Source: Candidatus Heimdallarchaeota archaeon (lineage in GTDB: Archaea > Asgardarchaeota > Heimdallarchaeia > JABLTI01). Taken from it: a DNA stretch of 64,000 bases. The DNA lies in NCBI GenBank assembly GCA_019894765.1, contig JAGXNT010000013.1:42354-106353 (forward strand), read 5' to 3'. Both the position numbers and the translations under genes were made by a program. Positions 27,701 to 37,172 of the stretch are shown here, in pieces (within the stretch, counting starts at the first letter, position 1; each line of letters opens with the position of its first letter). The notes under the pieces were generated by a model. It had not been told where the DNA came from. It ran no database searches and saw nothing but the letters and a program-made list of their open reading frames with translations.

Positions 27701-30700
27701 AAATACCTCAAGTTGAGGGAGAAATTCGAGATAATTTACCCGAATCTGCGAATTGGTTACCACGTTTGGAAATAATTAATGGTGAAGTTGTTGTTGAAGC
27801 TCAATTGCCTGATAATATAGGGGAATGGACCATCCGAGTATTCGTTACAGCAGATGGACACGGTGTTATTGAGAAAGAAACTTTCAAAACATTTCTGCCA
27901 TTCTTTGTAGACTTGAAGACACCTCTTGGTATTGTTCAAGACAATGTAATAGTTGTTAGAGGAATTGTCTATAATTATCTAAGTGATGTTTGTACAGCAT
28001 CTCTCACACTTGATGCTAGTGGTTTAACAATCCTAAATAACCCGACACAAACTGTAATCATACCGAAAGATTATCTTGTGGAAGTTCGCTGGTCTGTGTA
28101 TTGCGATAATTTTGGTTCTTACAATATAACGCTAACAGGTCTAACAAATGTTAAAGGTGCTAATTGGTTTGATGGTATTCGGAAATCCATAAACATCCAA
28201 CCAAATGGAGTTATTTTAGAGACGGTCATGAGTGGTTTTGTAAATAATTCCAAAGTAATCGAATATGAGATCTTCGATGAAAGTGTGTATGAAAACATTG
28301 ACTTAGTGGTCTCTCCAGGAATAATGGATGTAGCAATTACTTCTTGGGAAAGATTGATCGGGTATCCTTATGGTTGCATTGAGCAAACTATGTCGAAAAT
28401 ATTCCCTGATGTAATGATTTATCACTATTTGAATCAGACTGGCCAATTAACATCCGTAATTGCTAATCAATTGGAAAGCATGCTCCAAGTAGGTTTATCG
28501 AAAATAGCCTCTAATCAACACTATGATGGTGGTTGGGGTTGGTGGTCTGATGATCAATCACAAACTTACATGACTGCTGTTGTTCTTTACGGACTAGGTT
28601 TGATGAAAGACCTTGGCTACCAGCTCTCAGATGAGCGCTTACTTCTGGGAGGATTTTTCCTTATCAATAATCAGCTCCCATCAGGTGCGTTTTCCACTGA
28701 TGGTTGGAGGATAGACGATCTCTCATTTACTGCTTATGTTATTCGCTCCATTCTAACAAACAACTTCACAGATTTTGTCATTGATGACAGCCTAGCAGAA
28801 GCAATTAATTACTTCAAATCTAGTTGGATCGGTGGTAGTAGCTTGAAGAATCCATATGCTGCAGCATTATTCATAGAAGCAACTTATGGAACCTCGTATG
28901 AAGACACCGGTTTTCTCAACGATTTAGCTGATTACATTCTGCTTGAAGCGATTGTTGAAGATGAAGGAATAAGATGGGATATCACAATTGATGATCACTG
29001 GAGAGCTCTTGGAGGTACAATTGAGACTACTGCTACTGTAATTACTGCATTAACAAAGATGAACTTCATGCTCCACTTTGTAACTATTAGAAATGCTTTG
29101 TCATGGATATTAACCCAACAAAATTACTGGGGTTGGGGTAACACAGCAGATACATCTGCTGCAATAAAAGCAATTGTTACAGTTGCATCCTCAAGTTCTG
29201 ATCCAATTGATTGTATTATAGACATCACCATAGATGGTTGGACTACTCAATTTGTTTTCAATGAAAGTGAATCTGAATTCCTTTCAGCTGAGCTTTTGCA
29301 ACTTGAAGAATACTTGAGTGTAGGAAACAATAGTATTATCATTAACCAAACTGGAACTGGTCAGATTTACTACTACTTTGCTGCGAAACAAATTCTTCGA
29401 AGTGATCTTGAGATAACGATAACCAATCCAATTTATACTTCTCCAGGCGAAGAATTTTCGGTTGAAGTAAATCTCCAACATAATTCTGATGTAGTGTATC
29501 CTGTTAACATAAGGATTGATAGTCTTGAAGATGACTTGACACTTGTCGGTGATCAAAACCAAACTTTACAAATACTTCTAGATAGTGAAATAGTAATTTT
29601 CCACTTTATTGCACCAGATGCGCCAGGTGAATACTATGTCGGTGGATTTAGTGTTAGCTATTTATTTGCAGACTCACAATTAGAGAATTTCTCCCCAGGC
29701 ATTGTTATGAAAACTTTGACCGAGGTACCTGTTATTGTTGAAGAAAGCTTTGTAAGTCTATCGAAATCTAACACAGTGAATTCATATTACTACCAACCTT
29801 TCTCAGATGACTTAATCACACAAGCTAATGATTATGATATTTACATTTCGAGGGAGTATTCAAATGAGATCGATCTTTCTCGAGGAGAAACAATTGTAGT
29901 CACATTAGTTATCAATAATCAATGGGAAGACAAGGAATTCGTTATGATAGAAGAAAGCATTCCTGCTGGTTTCATAATAGATGAAAGTTCCTTGCAAACC
30001 GGTGCACTAATTATTGATTTCAGTATTTCAGCTGGGAAACTTGCTTTGTTCATTGGAGAACTAGAAGAAGGTATAACTGAGATTTCATACAGATTGATAG
30101 TTTTTGATGTTGGTTCTTCGATTGCATTTCCAACACAACTATCCTCTATGTATGATTCTTGGATTGTTAAAAGCGCTCCATCAATTCTTGGTTCACTAAT
30201 GGTTAACATTGATCCAAGTACAGGAACTGTTACAACAGACAGCTTGAGACCAATTCTTGTTAAGAAAATGGCCTTCTTGAAGAATAGGGAATCCTATTTT
30301 GATGTGTCATTAACATTACAAGCATTTGATAATGATGAGATCTACAATGTTCAAGTATTGTTTAGTGGTGGCATTGAAAATTGGAGGACAAAAGACGCAA
30401 TAGTTACTCATACATACGACAACGGAAGCAAAGATTTCCAAATTGACCTAGGAGCATTTGCTGATGAAGAAATAAAGTACCTTATTGCTATTGAGGACCG
30501 CTCCGGAAACATATTTTTCACGGAAATTAATACAATAATTGTTCCAGCAGTTACAGCTGCTTTCATCTTCATATTTATCGCAATAATCATCTCTACCGCT
30601 TTTGCATTTGCTACATCATCTGCAACAAGACAGCTTAAACCTAAAACAAAAACTTCAAAGTTAATTTCAGATGCTACTAAAACTACATACAAAGACACAA

Positions 30701-30753
30701 AGGAAGATCTTACGGCATACAAGAACCTCCCTGAATATAGGAATGGTGAATGA
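24781..30753 (+). CDS. Membrane-anchored alpha-2-macroglobulin family protein
   Basis: About 1990 residues from ATG 24781 (GGTGG upstream). Alpha-2-macroglobulins trap or inhibit proteases through a bait region and a thioester. Residues 9-32 are a signal segment. The N-terminal half is a run of beta domains of MG type, including TTDKPIYQPGEMVRTR, the standard macroglobulin phrase, and a second NIETDKDTYLSSEE. The thioester motif PYGCIEQTM is intact, C1199 to Q1202, and GGWGWW plus TAYVIRS follow in the alpha-toroid thioester domain. A membrane segment at about 1921-1943 precedes a 47-residue basic tail. The protein should sit outside the cell, tethered at its C-terminus. The motif context matches bacterial members. 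Confidence 0.92.
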   Translation: MRNPDKIRRFLITSFIVVLTIGTPFISSVLLVNGLPGKEDPSITSNSDFTNNYSTNPPYELKKAPNLDDFFDDYNDGYLQPESYLPEEVSQLEQETSYYDYDENLAANIDLSKVAYKEGEIVEYSVQVTSKLDQKANYPIRILVTNGSSFYYWYYNLKDYSVIQDIYVQTNTEGFYYGSFIPPEEGTYTIMVIPNYSTYPIARRSVTISDLSVFWRVPFNAVRHASTQSYALVLNTSDFSPLVDANVTLTMENYVNYNYDYNYSSELLYSGVTNAEGLMLMDYSIDTSGNGYSSLVLSVEYNESEAELTQFIWFNDYYYFSENTYQNYNFITTTDKPIYQPGEMVRTRTMVFIDDYWKVNKEPAVSTEVEVEFKTLNGFTLFHKTLTTDEFGIIEWDYQFDVDTKLGTYTLTFRKDSSQESIGIEVDQYEKPDFRVNIELESDYVPPKKDIVGKIIAEYYFGKPVPGSVKITFLYYDIVLDEIEGTLDSNGEFSFTWRVPRTNPYDNEEIEALYLSVEVTDPIGRTVYAEKDVTCLSNIWAYLWTWPYGVFDKGEEIRASFSAYQVSVRNDYYWYSWSYVSNAEVTITVFGLGSLNRKIKLFSLESSTNEFGSGSVMFIIPEEYCDDFDEFVLDLEVRTSDGRTGEDSRAIALAIIHTTIELNPNTTINPGDDVELTISVVNTETNSLVDAEISVYIMDSEYDTLYYTWDYYLDGSETFTIKLSDFAPSGNYYINTYCRTENRLFGGYYPSYSSTYTQFVVGESNSLTIETDKDTYLSSEEIVLTAHLGSANNVPTIFELTKRGIVDIITVDKSQTDFILNIEDINDLGPRLTIFAFTVTPNGLILEAFVVVEIIKDLNVEIESDKEIYEPGETAIITIKVTNENDEPLDALGVFSLVDSSIFAVKEDILSEESYFEESRYWAQISTSASWTSPMSFWWYWWMIDASSSYYPYAPFYREGSYDNLFLATPGGVQIPQVEGEIRDNLPESANWLPRLEIINGEVVVEAQLPDNIGEWTIRVFVTADGHGVIEKETFKTFLPFFVDLKTPLGIVQDNVIVVRGIVYNYLSDVCTASLTLDASGLTILNNPTQTVIIPKDYLVEVRWSVYCDNFGSYNITLTGLTNVKGANWFDGIRKSINIQPNGVILETVMSGFVNNSKVIEYEIFDESVYENIDLVVSPGIMDVAITSWERLIGYPYGCIEQTMSKIFPDVMIYHYLNQTGQLTSVIANQLESMLQVGLSKIASNQHYDGGWGWWSDDQSQTYMTAVVLYGLGLMKDLGYQLSDERLLLGGFFLINNQLPSGAFSTDGWRIDDLSFTAYVIRSILTNNFTDFVIDDSLAEAINYFKSSWIGGSSLKNPYAAALFIEATYGTSYEDTGFLNDLADYILLEAIVEDEGIRWDITIDDHWRALGGTIETTATVITALTKMNFMLHFVTIRNALSWILTQQNYWGWGNTADTSAAIKAIVTVASSSSDPIDCIIDITIDGWTTQFVFNESESEFLSAELLQLEEYLSVGNNSIIINQTGTGQIYYYFAAKQILRSDLEITITNPIYTSPGEEFSVEVNLQHNSDVVYPVNIRIDSLEDDLTLVGDQNQTLQILLDSEIVIFHFIAPDAPGEYYVGGFSVSYLFADSQLENFSPGIVMKTLTEVPVIVEESFVSLSKSNTVNSYYYQPFSDDLITQANDYDIYISREYSNEIDLSRGETIVVTLVINNQWEDKEFVMIEESIPAGFIIDESSLQTGALIIDFSISAGKLALFIGELEEGITEISYRLIVFDVGSSIAFPTQLSSMYDSWIVKSAPSILGSLMVNIDPSTGTVTTDSLRPILVKKMAFLKNRESYFDVSLTLQAFDNDEIYNVQVLFSGGIENWRTKDAIVTHTYDNGSKDFQIDLGAFADEEIKYLIAIEDRSGNIFFTEINTIIVPAVTAAFIFIFIAIIISTAFAFATSSATRQLKPKTKTSKLISDATKTTYKDTKEDLTAYKNLPEYRNGE

Positions 30754-30832
30754 TTAGAAGAATAATTTCTAATTATCATCTTTTCTCTTTTTCGAAATAT
30801 TATATTTTGATTTTTTAACTAGCAACAAGAAT

Positions 30833-30840
30833 TTTAAATA
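30833..30840 (+). promoter_or_regulatory. TATA-like box of the fumarase operon
   Basis: TTTAAATA lies 60 bases before the fumarase start codon in an AT-rich leader. The same octamer precedes psmB. Confidence 0.45.
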
Positions 30841-30899
30841 GATAGATTATTTCTTTTAGTCGAACCTTAAATTCACTAAAAACGGGGAAAAAAAATACA

Positions 30900-31787
30900 A
30901 TGGAATTCGCACCCATAATTGAAAAGGTGGCCTTTAATTTACTCAAGTATGCTGCAACTGTTTTACCGGATAATGCTATACAAGCAATAAAAACAGCACA
31001 TGAAGACGAAACCAATCCGGTAGGTAAAAGTCAATTAGAAGCCATCATCAAGAATTTTGAAGCAGGATCAAAGCTCAGCATTCCAATGTGTCAAGATACT
31101 GGAATACATATTTATTATGTAGAAATTGGCGCTGATAGCCCAATTAATGACATAGGGAAGATAAAAGAAGCATTATCAAATGCTTCCAAAAGAGCGACAA
31201 CTGAAGTACCAATGAGACCTAATGCAGTAGATCCATTTGGTAGTAACTCTGGTGACAACACAGGAAGATACATCCCTTGGATAAATTGGGAAATTGTGCC
31301 TGGTGATAAAATCAAGATAACAGCCTTCCCAAAGGGCGGTGGAAGCGAAAATATGAGTACAGTAAAAATGCTGAAACCTGGTGTTGGGATAAAAGGTGTT
31401 ATGAAAGAAGTTCTTGACTGGATGATTCAAGCCGGTGGTCAACCCTGTCCTCCAACTGTAGTTGGCGTAGCAGTCGGTGGTGGTGCTGATATCGCAATGA
31501 AACTAGCTAAGAAACAATTAATGAGACCAATTGGTGATCCTCACCCACAAAAAGAAGTTGCTGAAATTGAAAAGAAACTCAAAGAAGCAATAAACGCTAC
31601 CGGAATAGGTCCAATGGGTTTAGGCGGCAAAATAACTTGTTTAGCTGTCCATATGGATTATGCACACAGACATCCTGCATCCTTGCCTATGGCGATTGCA
31701 GTTCAATGTTGGGCTGCAAGACAGTCAGCAGCGGAAATAGGTGCTGATGGTAAGGTAAAATATTTACATCACAAGATCAAGGATTGA
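30900..31787 (+). CDS. Class I fumarate hydratase, alpha (N-terminal) subunit
   Basis: 295 residues. Interconverts fumarate and malate in the citric acid cycle using a [4Fe-4S] cluster. Cys residues are in SIPMCQDTGIH, GGQPCPPTVVG and KITCLAVHMDYAHRHPAS; the last block also holds the conserved His residues. The beta subunit follows 6 bases later, so this is a two-subunit enzyme. L(+)-tartrate dehydratase is closely related and cannot be excluded by reading. Confidence 0.93.
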   Translation: MEFAPIIEKVAFNLLKYAATVLPDNAIQAIKTAHEDETNPVGKSQLEAIIKNFEAGSKLSIPMCQDTGIHIYYVEIGADSPINDIGKIKEALSNASKRATTEVPMRPNAVDPFGSNSGDNTGRYIPWINWEIVPGDKIKITAFPKGGGSENMSTVKMLKPGVGIKGVMKEVLDWMIQAGGQPCPPTVVGVAVGGGADIAMKLAKKQLMRPIGDPHPQKEVAEIEKKLKEAINATGIGPMGLGGKITCLAVHMDYAHRHPASLPMAIAVQCWAARQSAAEIGADGKVKYLHHKIKD

Positions 31788-31793
31788 AAGAAA

Positions 31794-32405
31794 ATGGCTG
31801 TAGTAAAATTACAAACCCCCATCCCAGAAGAAGAAATTCGTAAACTAAAAGCTGGGGATATAATTTACATAAGTGGTATTGTATACCTCTCTCGAGATGA
31901 AGCTCATTTAAGAGCTTTAGAATATGCAGAAGAAGGAAAAGAATTACCATTGGATTTCAAAGGATTAGCTCTCTTCCATTGTGGACCAATCGTGAAACAA
32001 GATGAAAAGGGTGAGTGGCACGTTGTTGCTGCAGGTCCTACAACATCTTCTAGAATGGAAATTTTTCAAGACAAATATATTGAGAAATTCAGAGTAAGTG
32101 TTGTTATTGGTAAAGGTGGAATGTTTGACCGAACCGCTGCCGCAATGAAGAAATATGGTGCTGTTTATGGTGCATTCACTGGTGGAGCAGCTGTCTTAGC
32201 AGCAAAAGCTGTAAAGAAGGTCAAGAGTGTTGAATGGTTAGATTTAGGTACACCCGAAGCCTTATGGGTCTTTGAAGTTGAAGAATTTGGTCCTTTAACT
32301 GTGGCAATTGATACTCATGGAAACAATCTCTTCAAAGATGTTGCAGCTGAAGCCGAGAAGAATCGAGAAAAAGCCTACGATATTATTGGAGTTTCTAAAG
32401 AATAG
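31794..32405 (+). CDS. Class I fumarate hydratase, beta (C-terminal) subunit
   Basis: 203 residues. Contains the family blocks LFHCGPIVK, AAGPTTSSRM, IGKGGM and YGAFTGGAA. Pairs with the preceding alpha subunit. Its last 11 bases overlap the 3' end of a convergent acetyltransferase gene. Confidence 0.93.
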   Translation: MAVVKLQTPIPEEEIRKLKAGDIIYISGIVYLSRDEAHLRALEYAEEGKELPLDFKGLALFHCGPIVKQDEKGEWHVVAAGPTTSSRMEIFQDKYIEKFRVSVVIGKGGMFDRTAAAMKKYGAVYGAFTGGAAVLAAKAVKKVKSVEWLDLGTPEALWVFEVEEFGPLTVAIDTHGNNLFKDVAAEAEKNREKAYDIIGVSKE

Positions 32406-32982
32406 TAGGATCTTTTTTTCTCTCTTTTTTTATTATATCTATCTCTTGATAGTATTGATCCCACTTATGGCCATGCCTAGTTCTAGTTCTCCCTTTCTTA
32501 AACCCGAAATTTTCCGCTAATTTTATCATTGGATAATTATCAATACGAGTCCAGAGTGTTGCTTTGTTGTATCCTAACAATTCTCCTCTTTTAATGATGT
32601 TTAGTAGTAATTCTTTACCAATTCCTTTTCTTTTAAAAGCTTCAGCAACAGTTATTCCTATATCAAATTCACCTTGCTCTAAATCATCATCTTCTTGCCA
32701 GTCAGCATATAATGTAACTAAACCAATAATTCCACTTGGATTATCTTTCAACCTTTTCCAGGGAAATAATTTTCGAATAATGCGTTTCTGTTCAATCTTG
32801 TATGCCTTTTGTGAAATTATCACAACAAAAACTTCCCACATCCCTTCTTCTATTGTATTTATCCAATCATCTACAAGTTCTTTTGTCTCACTGTACATTC
32901 CAACAATATTCTTATCGACAGGTTCAATTAGATCGATTAATCCTTGACGATCACCAGGCTGTAGGAGTCTTATCTGTATCAT
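32395..32982 (-). CDS. GNAT acetyltransferase (RimJ/RimL-like)
   Basis: 195 residues. The GNAT core is clear: FDIGITVAEAFKRKGIGKELL contains the acetyl-CoA loop (KRKGIGKE), followed by ATLWTRIDNYPMIKLAENFGFKK, the usual N-x-x-x-x-x-x-E/N-x-x-G-F ending. Acceptor unknown. Convergent with, and overlapping, the fumarase beta gene. Confidence 0.85.
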   Translation of the reverse strand: MIQIRLLQPGDRQGLIDLIEPVDKNIVGMYSETKELVDDWINTIEEGMWEVFVVIISQKAYKIEQKRIIRKLFPWKRLKDNPSGIIGLVTLYADWQEDDDLEQGEFDIGITVAEAFKRKGIGKELLLNIIKRGELLGYNKATLWTRIDNYPMIKLAENFGFKKGRTRTRHGHKWDQYYQEIDIIKKERKKDPTIL

Positions 32983-33101
32983 TTCTTTTCAATTTAAAAG
33001 AGTTAAACTATTTTATAAAAATAATCTTTAGTGAGAATTTGCTTGTTTATTATCCTATTTCACCAAAACTTTTTGAGGTAGGAAAAGTTAGCAATTTTAT
33101 C

Positions 33102-34148
33102 ATGGTTGAATTTGATCCTAGACTTATCCTCGCTATATTTTTACAATTAATTTCAACTTCAATAAACTACATTGGCATGACTATTCAGAAAAAGGCTGCA
33201 ACTAAAATACCAAAAATTGGTCCTGAGACTGGTTATCGCAAATCACTAAAGAATATGATTATAAATAAAGCTTGGATTTTCGGATTAGGATTAAATGCTT
33301 CTAGCACTTTTTTTGCAGCTGGTGCTTTTGCTTTAGCTTCAATAACGATAATTCAACCATTGTATGGATTTGGACTCATCGTATTGGTTATATTTATTCG
33401 GTTTTACTTAAAAGAAAAGATTAATCGTTTAGATATTTTAGGAGTCTTAATTGGTGTTGCAGGAATAGTTGTTATCGGTGTTACTGCAAGGTCATTGCCT
33501 GAGATTTCATACACAGATTTGTTAGATATGTTCATACATTTCCGAGGGATCATCTTTTTTGCAGTCTTTTTGACTATCGCATTAATTTCTTATATTGTGA
33601 GTGAAAAAACAAAAAAAACTACTTCTTTGATTTTTCTCGTAATCTCTTCTGCAATTTGGACTTCAACTCAAAACATTTTCAACAAAGCTGTTGCAACTGC
33701 TGTTCGAGATGCGGGTTTCATCGGTGCTTTTTTTGGTGAAGCTTGGTTATATTCATGGAGTTTTGTTCTGTTATTTCTCTTTGTAAGTATTATTGGAATT
33801 ATTATGCTAAATATTGCCTATCAGCAAGGTCATGGAGTTATTATTCTGCCTATTTGGACCGCAATGCAAGTCGTAATTCCAGTGTTGTCCGGAATAATTG
33901 TATTTAGAGAATGGCAACCAGTTTATGGTTATTCGGGTTGGGAAATCGCTCTTCAATCCGTTGGGATTTTAGTAATGTTAGCGTCTATTGTTATATTGTC
34001 TATTAGCAATGGTCGAAAGGAAGAATTCAGTAAAACTTTATCTCCTGTTGCGGATAATGGAGAGTCCATTGAGGTTTTGAAATTAGAATCGAAGGAAAAC
34101 AGTATTGAACAATCAGAACAAAACAGTAATAATAAAAAGGATACATAA
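33102..34148 (+). CDS. NIPA-like / DMT-superfamily membrane transporter
   Basis: 348 residues from ATG 33102; the longer open frame upstream is not supported. Eight to nine membrane segments are visible. The N-terminus INYIGMTIQKKA and ASITIIQPLYGFGLIVLV match the NIPA (DUF803) magnesium-transporter branch of the drug/metabolite superfamily. The hydrophilic C-terminal 40 residues are cytoplasmic-looking. Ion specificity is inferred from the family. Confidence 0.75.
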   Translation: MVEFDPRLILAIFLQLISTSINYIGMTIQKKAATKIPKIGPETGYRKSLKNMIINKAWIFGLGLNASSTFFAAGAFALASITIIQPLYGFGLIVLVIFIRFYLKEKINRLDILGVLIGVAGIVVIGVTARSLPEISYTDLLDMFIHFRGIIFFAVFLTIALISYIVSEKTKKTTSLIFLVISSAIWTSTQNIFNKAVATAVRDAGFIGAFFGEAWLYSWSFVLLFLFVSIIGIIMLNIAYQQGHGVIILPIWTAMQVVIPVLSGIIVFREWQPVYGYSGWEIALQSVGILVMLASIVILSISNGRKEEFSKTLSPVADNGESIEVLKLESKENSIEQSEQNSNNKKDT

Positions 34149-34196
34149 AAGAATCCAATTAAACATATTAACAAATTAACTATCTGAGGTTGAAAA

Positions 34197-35054
34197 ATGT
34201 CTGGTGGACCACTTCGTTGGGCTTCGAGTGAAGGAGTGTTTCTATTTCAGGTTCCCGATGAGGAACTTTTTCTCCAGACGGAAATTGTAATTTTACTTTC
34301 TAGCAGTTTATATGCCATTCAGATATTCTTCAATAAAGGAGAAATACGGTTCAACAATGAGGATCTTAATATAACTAAACTAAGTTTCCATCCACCCTTT
34401 TCATCACAAGAAAATGAAGATGAGAGTCCTGGGTTTGTTGTTCATAGTTCATTTAAAGGGGGTATCTGTTTTCAAAGTATCTTTCATTCACATGAAACAA
34501 CAAATCAACTTAGTGAATTTGAAACAGCTTTTCTTGATTCTGTTGTAAGTAATTTATTAGATACTCTTGAAAAAGAAGGTCGAAGTGTTTCCGATATACC
34601 TTTTCTTAAAGATAGAAGAGTCATTGATGAAATTGAAGAAATGCTTCATGAAATAGATAACAAGTATAAATCATTAGCTGCCAGTTGGTCTCTAGTTACA
34701 GGTTCAGACAGTGATAACACTCGATTTGAATTTTCTCATGTATTATATAATGGGAAAATTAAAGTTGAGGAACTACTTTATGATCTGGGGGATCGGGCCA
34801 TTGAATCTTTCAACCAACTGCTCATGGGTAATGAAGAAAAAAATGTTCTCTACAAGATTGCCAAGAGTCTAGTTAATCTCTCATCATTATTATATGAAAA
34901 ACAAACTGATGATTCGCAAAATGAAGACAAATTAAAATTCAGTCACTCTGAAATAATCCTCGAATCAGTAATTACAAAGAGATTATTCAGACTTGATGTT
35001 CGTTCTTATGAGATCGATGATGAACCGTACTGTGATATTACCATAATGTGTTGA
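34197..35054 (+). CDS. Uncharacterised soluble protein
   Basis: 285 residues with a good GAGGT ribosome site. I recognise no family. The first 110 residues alternate beta strands (VFLFQVPDEELFL, EIVILLSSSLYAIQIFF); the rest is mostly helical with an acidic character (DEIEEMLHEIDNKYKSL). It lies 48 bases after the NIPA-like gene, possibly in one transcript. Confidence 0.55.
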   Translation: MSGGPLRWASSEGVFLFQVPDEELFLQTEIVILLSSSLYAIQIFFNKGEIRFNNEDLNITKLSFHPPFSSQENEDESPGFVVHSSFKGGICFQSIFHSHETTNQLSEFETAFLDSVVSNLLDTLEKEGRSVSDIPFLKDRRVIDEIEEMLHEIDNKYKSLAASWSLVTGSDSDNTRFEFSHVLYNGKIKVEELLYDLGDRAIESFNQLLMGNEEKNVLYKIAKSLVNLSSLLYEKQTDDSQNEDKLKFSHSEIILESVITKRLFRLDVRSYEIDDEPYCDITIMC

Positions 35055-35065
35055 ATTCTGAATTC

Positions 35066-35983
35066 CTAATTCTTTCGTACAATATTTCTCATCCAATCAA
35101 ACATGTATAACTGCGCTAATCCTGCCCACTTGCCGTAATGATCAACCATTTTATCTCGGCATTCTTCAAGTGATTTTTCCTGATTACGGAAGAAAATCTT
35201 TGAGACACCTCTTTGTATCCAAATATCTGTTGGTGGTGCATCCATCTTTCCTAAACCATACAGTAAAAACATATCTGCGACTTTTGGACCAATTCCCTTT
35301 AATCGTAGCAATTCCTTTTTGGCTACTAAAGTCGGCATAGTACGCATTTTTTCAAGACGTATTTGATAATTAGCGATATCTTCTGTGCTTTCAATCACAT
35401 ATTCTTCTCTGTATCCAAGTTTAGCTTCTTTCAAAAGATGTTTGTTACGATAGAGTTTTTTCGGCTCTGGGAAAGAATGAACCATGAAATGATCTGTTGG
35501 ATATTTCTCCCCCATTAATTCTTTAATTCGTCTTGCTTGACCAATCCATTTCCAAACAGAGCTATTTTGAGTTAATATAGATGAAATTAAGCTTTCAAAG
35601 AGATCATGAGCACAAGTAAGTCTGATTCCCAAACAATGATCAAATGAAGGAGCAATTGGATCTTTCTTGAAAATATCATAAAATTCCCGCAAATTCAAAT
35701 GTAATCCAAAGGTTCTTCGCATTAAATTTCTCATGGCTTTAATATCATTTTCTGTTATTGGTAGCGTCTGTTCTGCTAACTCAACAACTAGGTTTGAACC
35801 TTTTTGAGCGAATCTCGTAACAATGTTCCTATTCGAATTTGGAATGTTTACAACCATATAGTATCTATCTGACTTGTCACTTCTAGGTATCGGAAAAGAG
35901 CTATGACCTGTCTCTAACGTATGTTTTAAATCGAAAGGTCCTTGTGTTGCAAGATTTAATGTAATCCAATTATCCATAACCAT
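35066..35983 (-). CDS. OGG1-type 8-oxoguanine DNA glycosylase (HhH-GPD)
   Basis: 305 residues. The helix-hairpin-helix-GPD motif is complete: LLRLKGIGPKVADMFLLYGL followed by PPTDIWI. The Lys in GIGPKVAD corresponds to the Schiff-base Lys of OGG1 (bifunctional glycosylase/lyase), and the Asp of PTDIW to the catalytic Asp. An N-terminal TBP-like domain (residues 1-100) is also as in OGG1/AlkA. No iron-sulphur cluster Cys. Removes oxidised bases from DNA. Confidence 0.88.
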   Translation of the reverse strand: MVMDNWITLNLATQGPFDLKHTLETGHSSFPIPRSDKSDRYYMVVNIPNSNRNIVTRFAQKGSNLVVELAEQTLPITENDIKAMRNLMRRTFGLHLNLREFYDIFKKDPIAPSFDHCLGIRLTCAHDLFESLISSILTQNSSVWKWIGQARRIKELMGEKYPTDHFMVHSFPEPKKLYRNKHLLKEAKLGYREEYVIESTEDIANYQIRLEKMRTMPTLVAKKELLRLKGIGPKVADMFLLYGLGKMDAPPTDIWIQRGVSKIFFRNQEKSLEECRDKMVDHYGKWAGLAQLYMFDWMRNIVRKN

Positions 35984-36004
35984 TGTTTTATTCCTTCTAA
36001 AAAA

Positions 36005-37039
36005 CTAACCAATGATGTTTCTTACTCGCTCTTCGTACTTGAAGAAAGCCTCTTGAATTTTACTAAGAAATACTCCACTTTCTTTGAATTTCTCTGTGGA
36101 AAAGTCTCGAGCACTTACTGCGAAAGCCATCATTCTCGAAGCAGTGTAGACCTCATAGAAGAAGATTCGATTACTGATTTCAGGTAGTTTAACCTTTGTG
36201 ATATAATCATTATAGAATTGGTGCCGGTAGTTGTTTAGCTCCGGATAGAGAGAAAAGAAGAACAAAGTCCAGCCTGCATCCAGTGCAGGGTCTCCTAGTC
36301 TTGAGTATTCCCAATCAATTAAGCCTGTAATTTTAGCTCCATGTACCATGATATTTCTAGGTTGGGGGTCACCATGCAATAATGAAAACCTATCTAGTTT
36401 TAGCTGCTTCTTGAAAGACAAGAACCATTTAGACAAGGGTTCAACATAATAACCTGCTTTCCTTAAGAAGTTTAGAGATCTAGTAATATCATTTAGTATA
36501 AATCTCTCATAAGGAATTTCTTCCTTTATAATCCCTTGAGGTGTTTCAACGCCAAAATTCTTGAAACGGAAATTATGTAAATTCACTAAATATTGTGCAA
36601 AACTAGAAATGAATCTTTCAAAATCATTAGGTGAGTAACGCATTATTGCTTTCTCTAAAGTTTCCCCTGGAATTCTTTCAATTATTGAAAAGGGATATCC
36701 AAGAATTTTTGGATTCACTTCCAATACATACGGTTTTGGTACTGGAATAGGAGCATCCTGTAATCTCCCTAATTTCCTAAATTCTCTTTGTGGTTTAAGA
36801 GGATCATGTTTTTCTGGATATATTCGCAAAACAACACTTTTTCGTATTTCTCTATCCATAGCTTCAAACAAAATATCCAAGAAATATACTTTATTCGACA
36901 TTCCAGTTTGGATTTGTTCAGGGGTTTCAATGGATAAAAGCTTTGCATTTTGTGGTATAAGTGCCCAAATCTTACCTGTATCAAATAAGTAGCTTTTGAG
37001 TCTTGCTTGAATGTCTTTTACAGGTAAAAGTGGTTTCAT
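36005..37039 (-). CDS. APH/choline-kinase-family phosphotransferase
   Basis: 344 residues, protein-kinase-like fold. The catalytic loop FSLLHGDPQPRNIMVH and metal-binding IDWEYSRLGDPALDAGW are those of aminoglycoside phosphotransferase/choline kinase family members. Such proteins phosphorylate small hydroxylated molecules; the substrate here is unknown. ATG at 37039; the gene lies 21 bases after the glycosylase gene start, same strand, so the two may be co-transcribed. Confidence 0.85.
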   Translation of the reverse strand: MKPLLPVKDIQARLKSYLFDTGKIWALIPQNAKLLSIETPEQIQTGMSNKVYFLDILFEAMDREIRKSVVLRIYPEKHDPLKPQREFRKLGRLQDAPIPVPKPYVLEVNPKILGYPFSIIERIPGETLEKAIMRYSPNDFERFISSFAQYLVNLHNFRFKNFGVETPQGIIKEEIPYERFILNDITRSLNFLRKAGYYVEPLSKWFLSFKKQLKLDRFSLLHGDPQPRNIMVHGAKITGLIDWEYSRLGDPALDAGWTLFFFSLYPELNNYRHQFYNDYITKVKLPEISNRIFFYEVYTASRMMAFAVSARDFSTEKFKESGVFLSKIQEAFFKYEERVRNIIG

Positions 37040-37172
37040 ATTTAGAACACCAATAAATCATTACTTTTTCTTATTTTACAAAATCTAACCTTATAAATTG
37101 TTCAGTATCTCTACTATCTTTTATTTTAGTTTGCAATCTGATTTTAAGAGTTTTCTATTACTGAATTTTTTA

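Noticed and set aside
32802..33101. N-terminal extension of the NIPA-like transporter
   Set aside because: It runs antisense through the neighbouring GNAT gene and lacks a start signal; ATG 33102 gives the standard family N-terminus.
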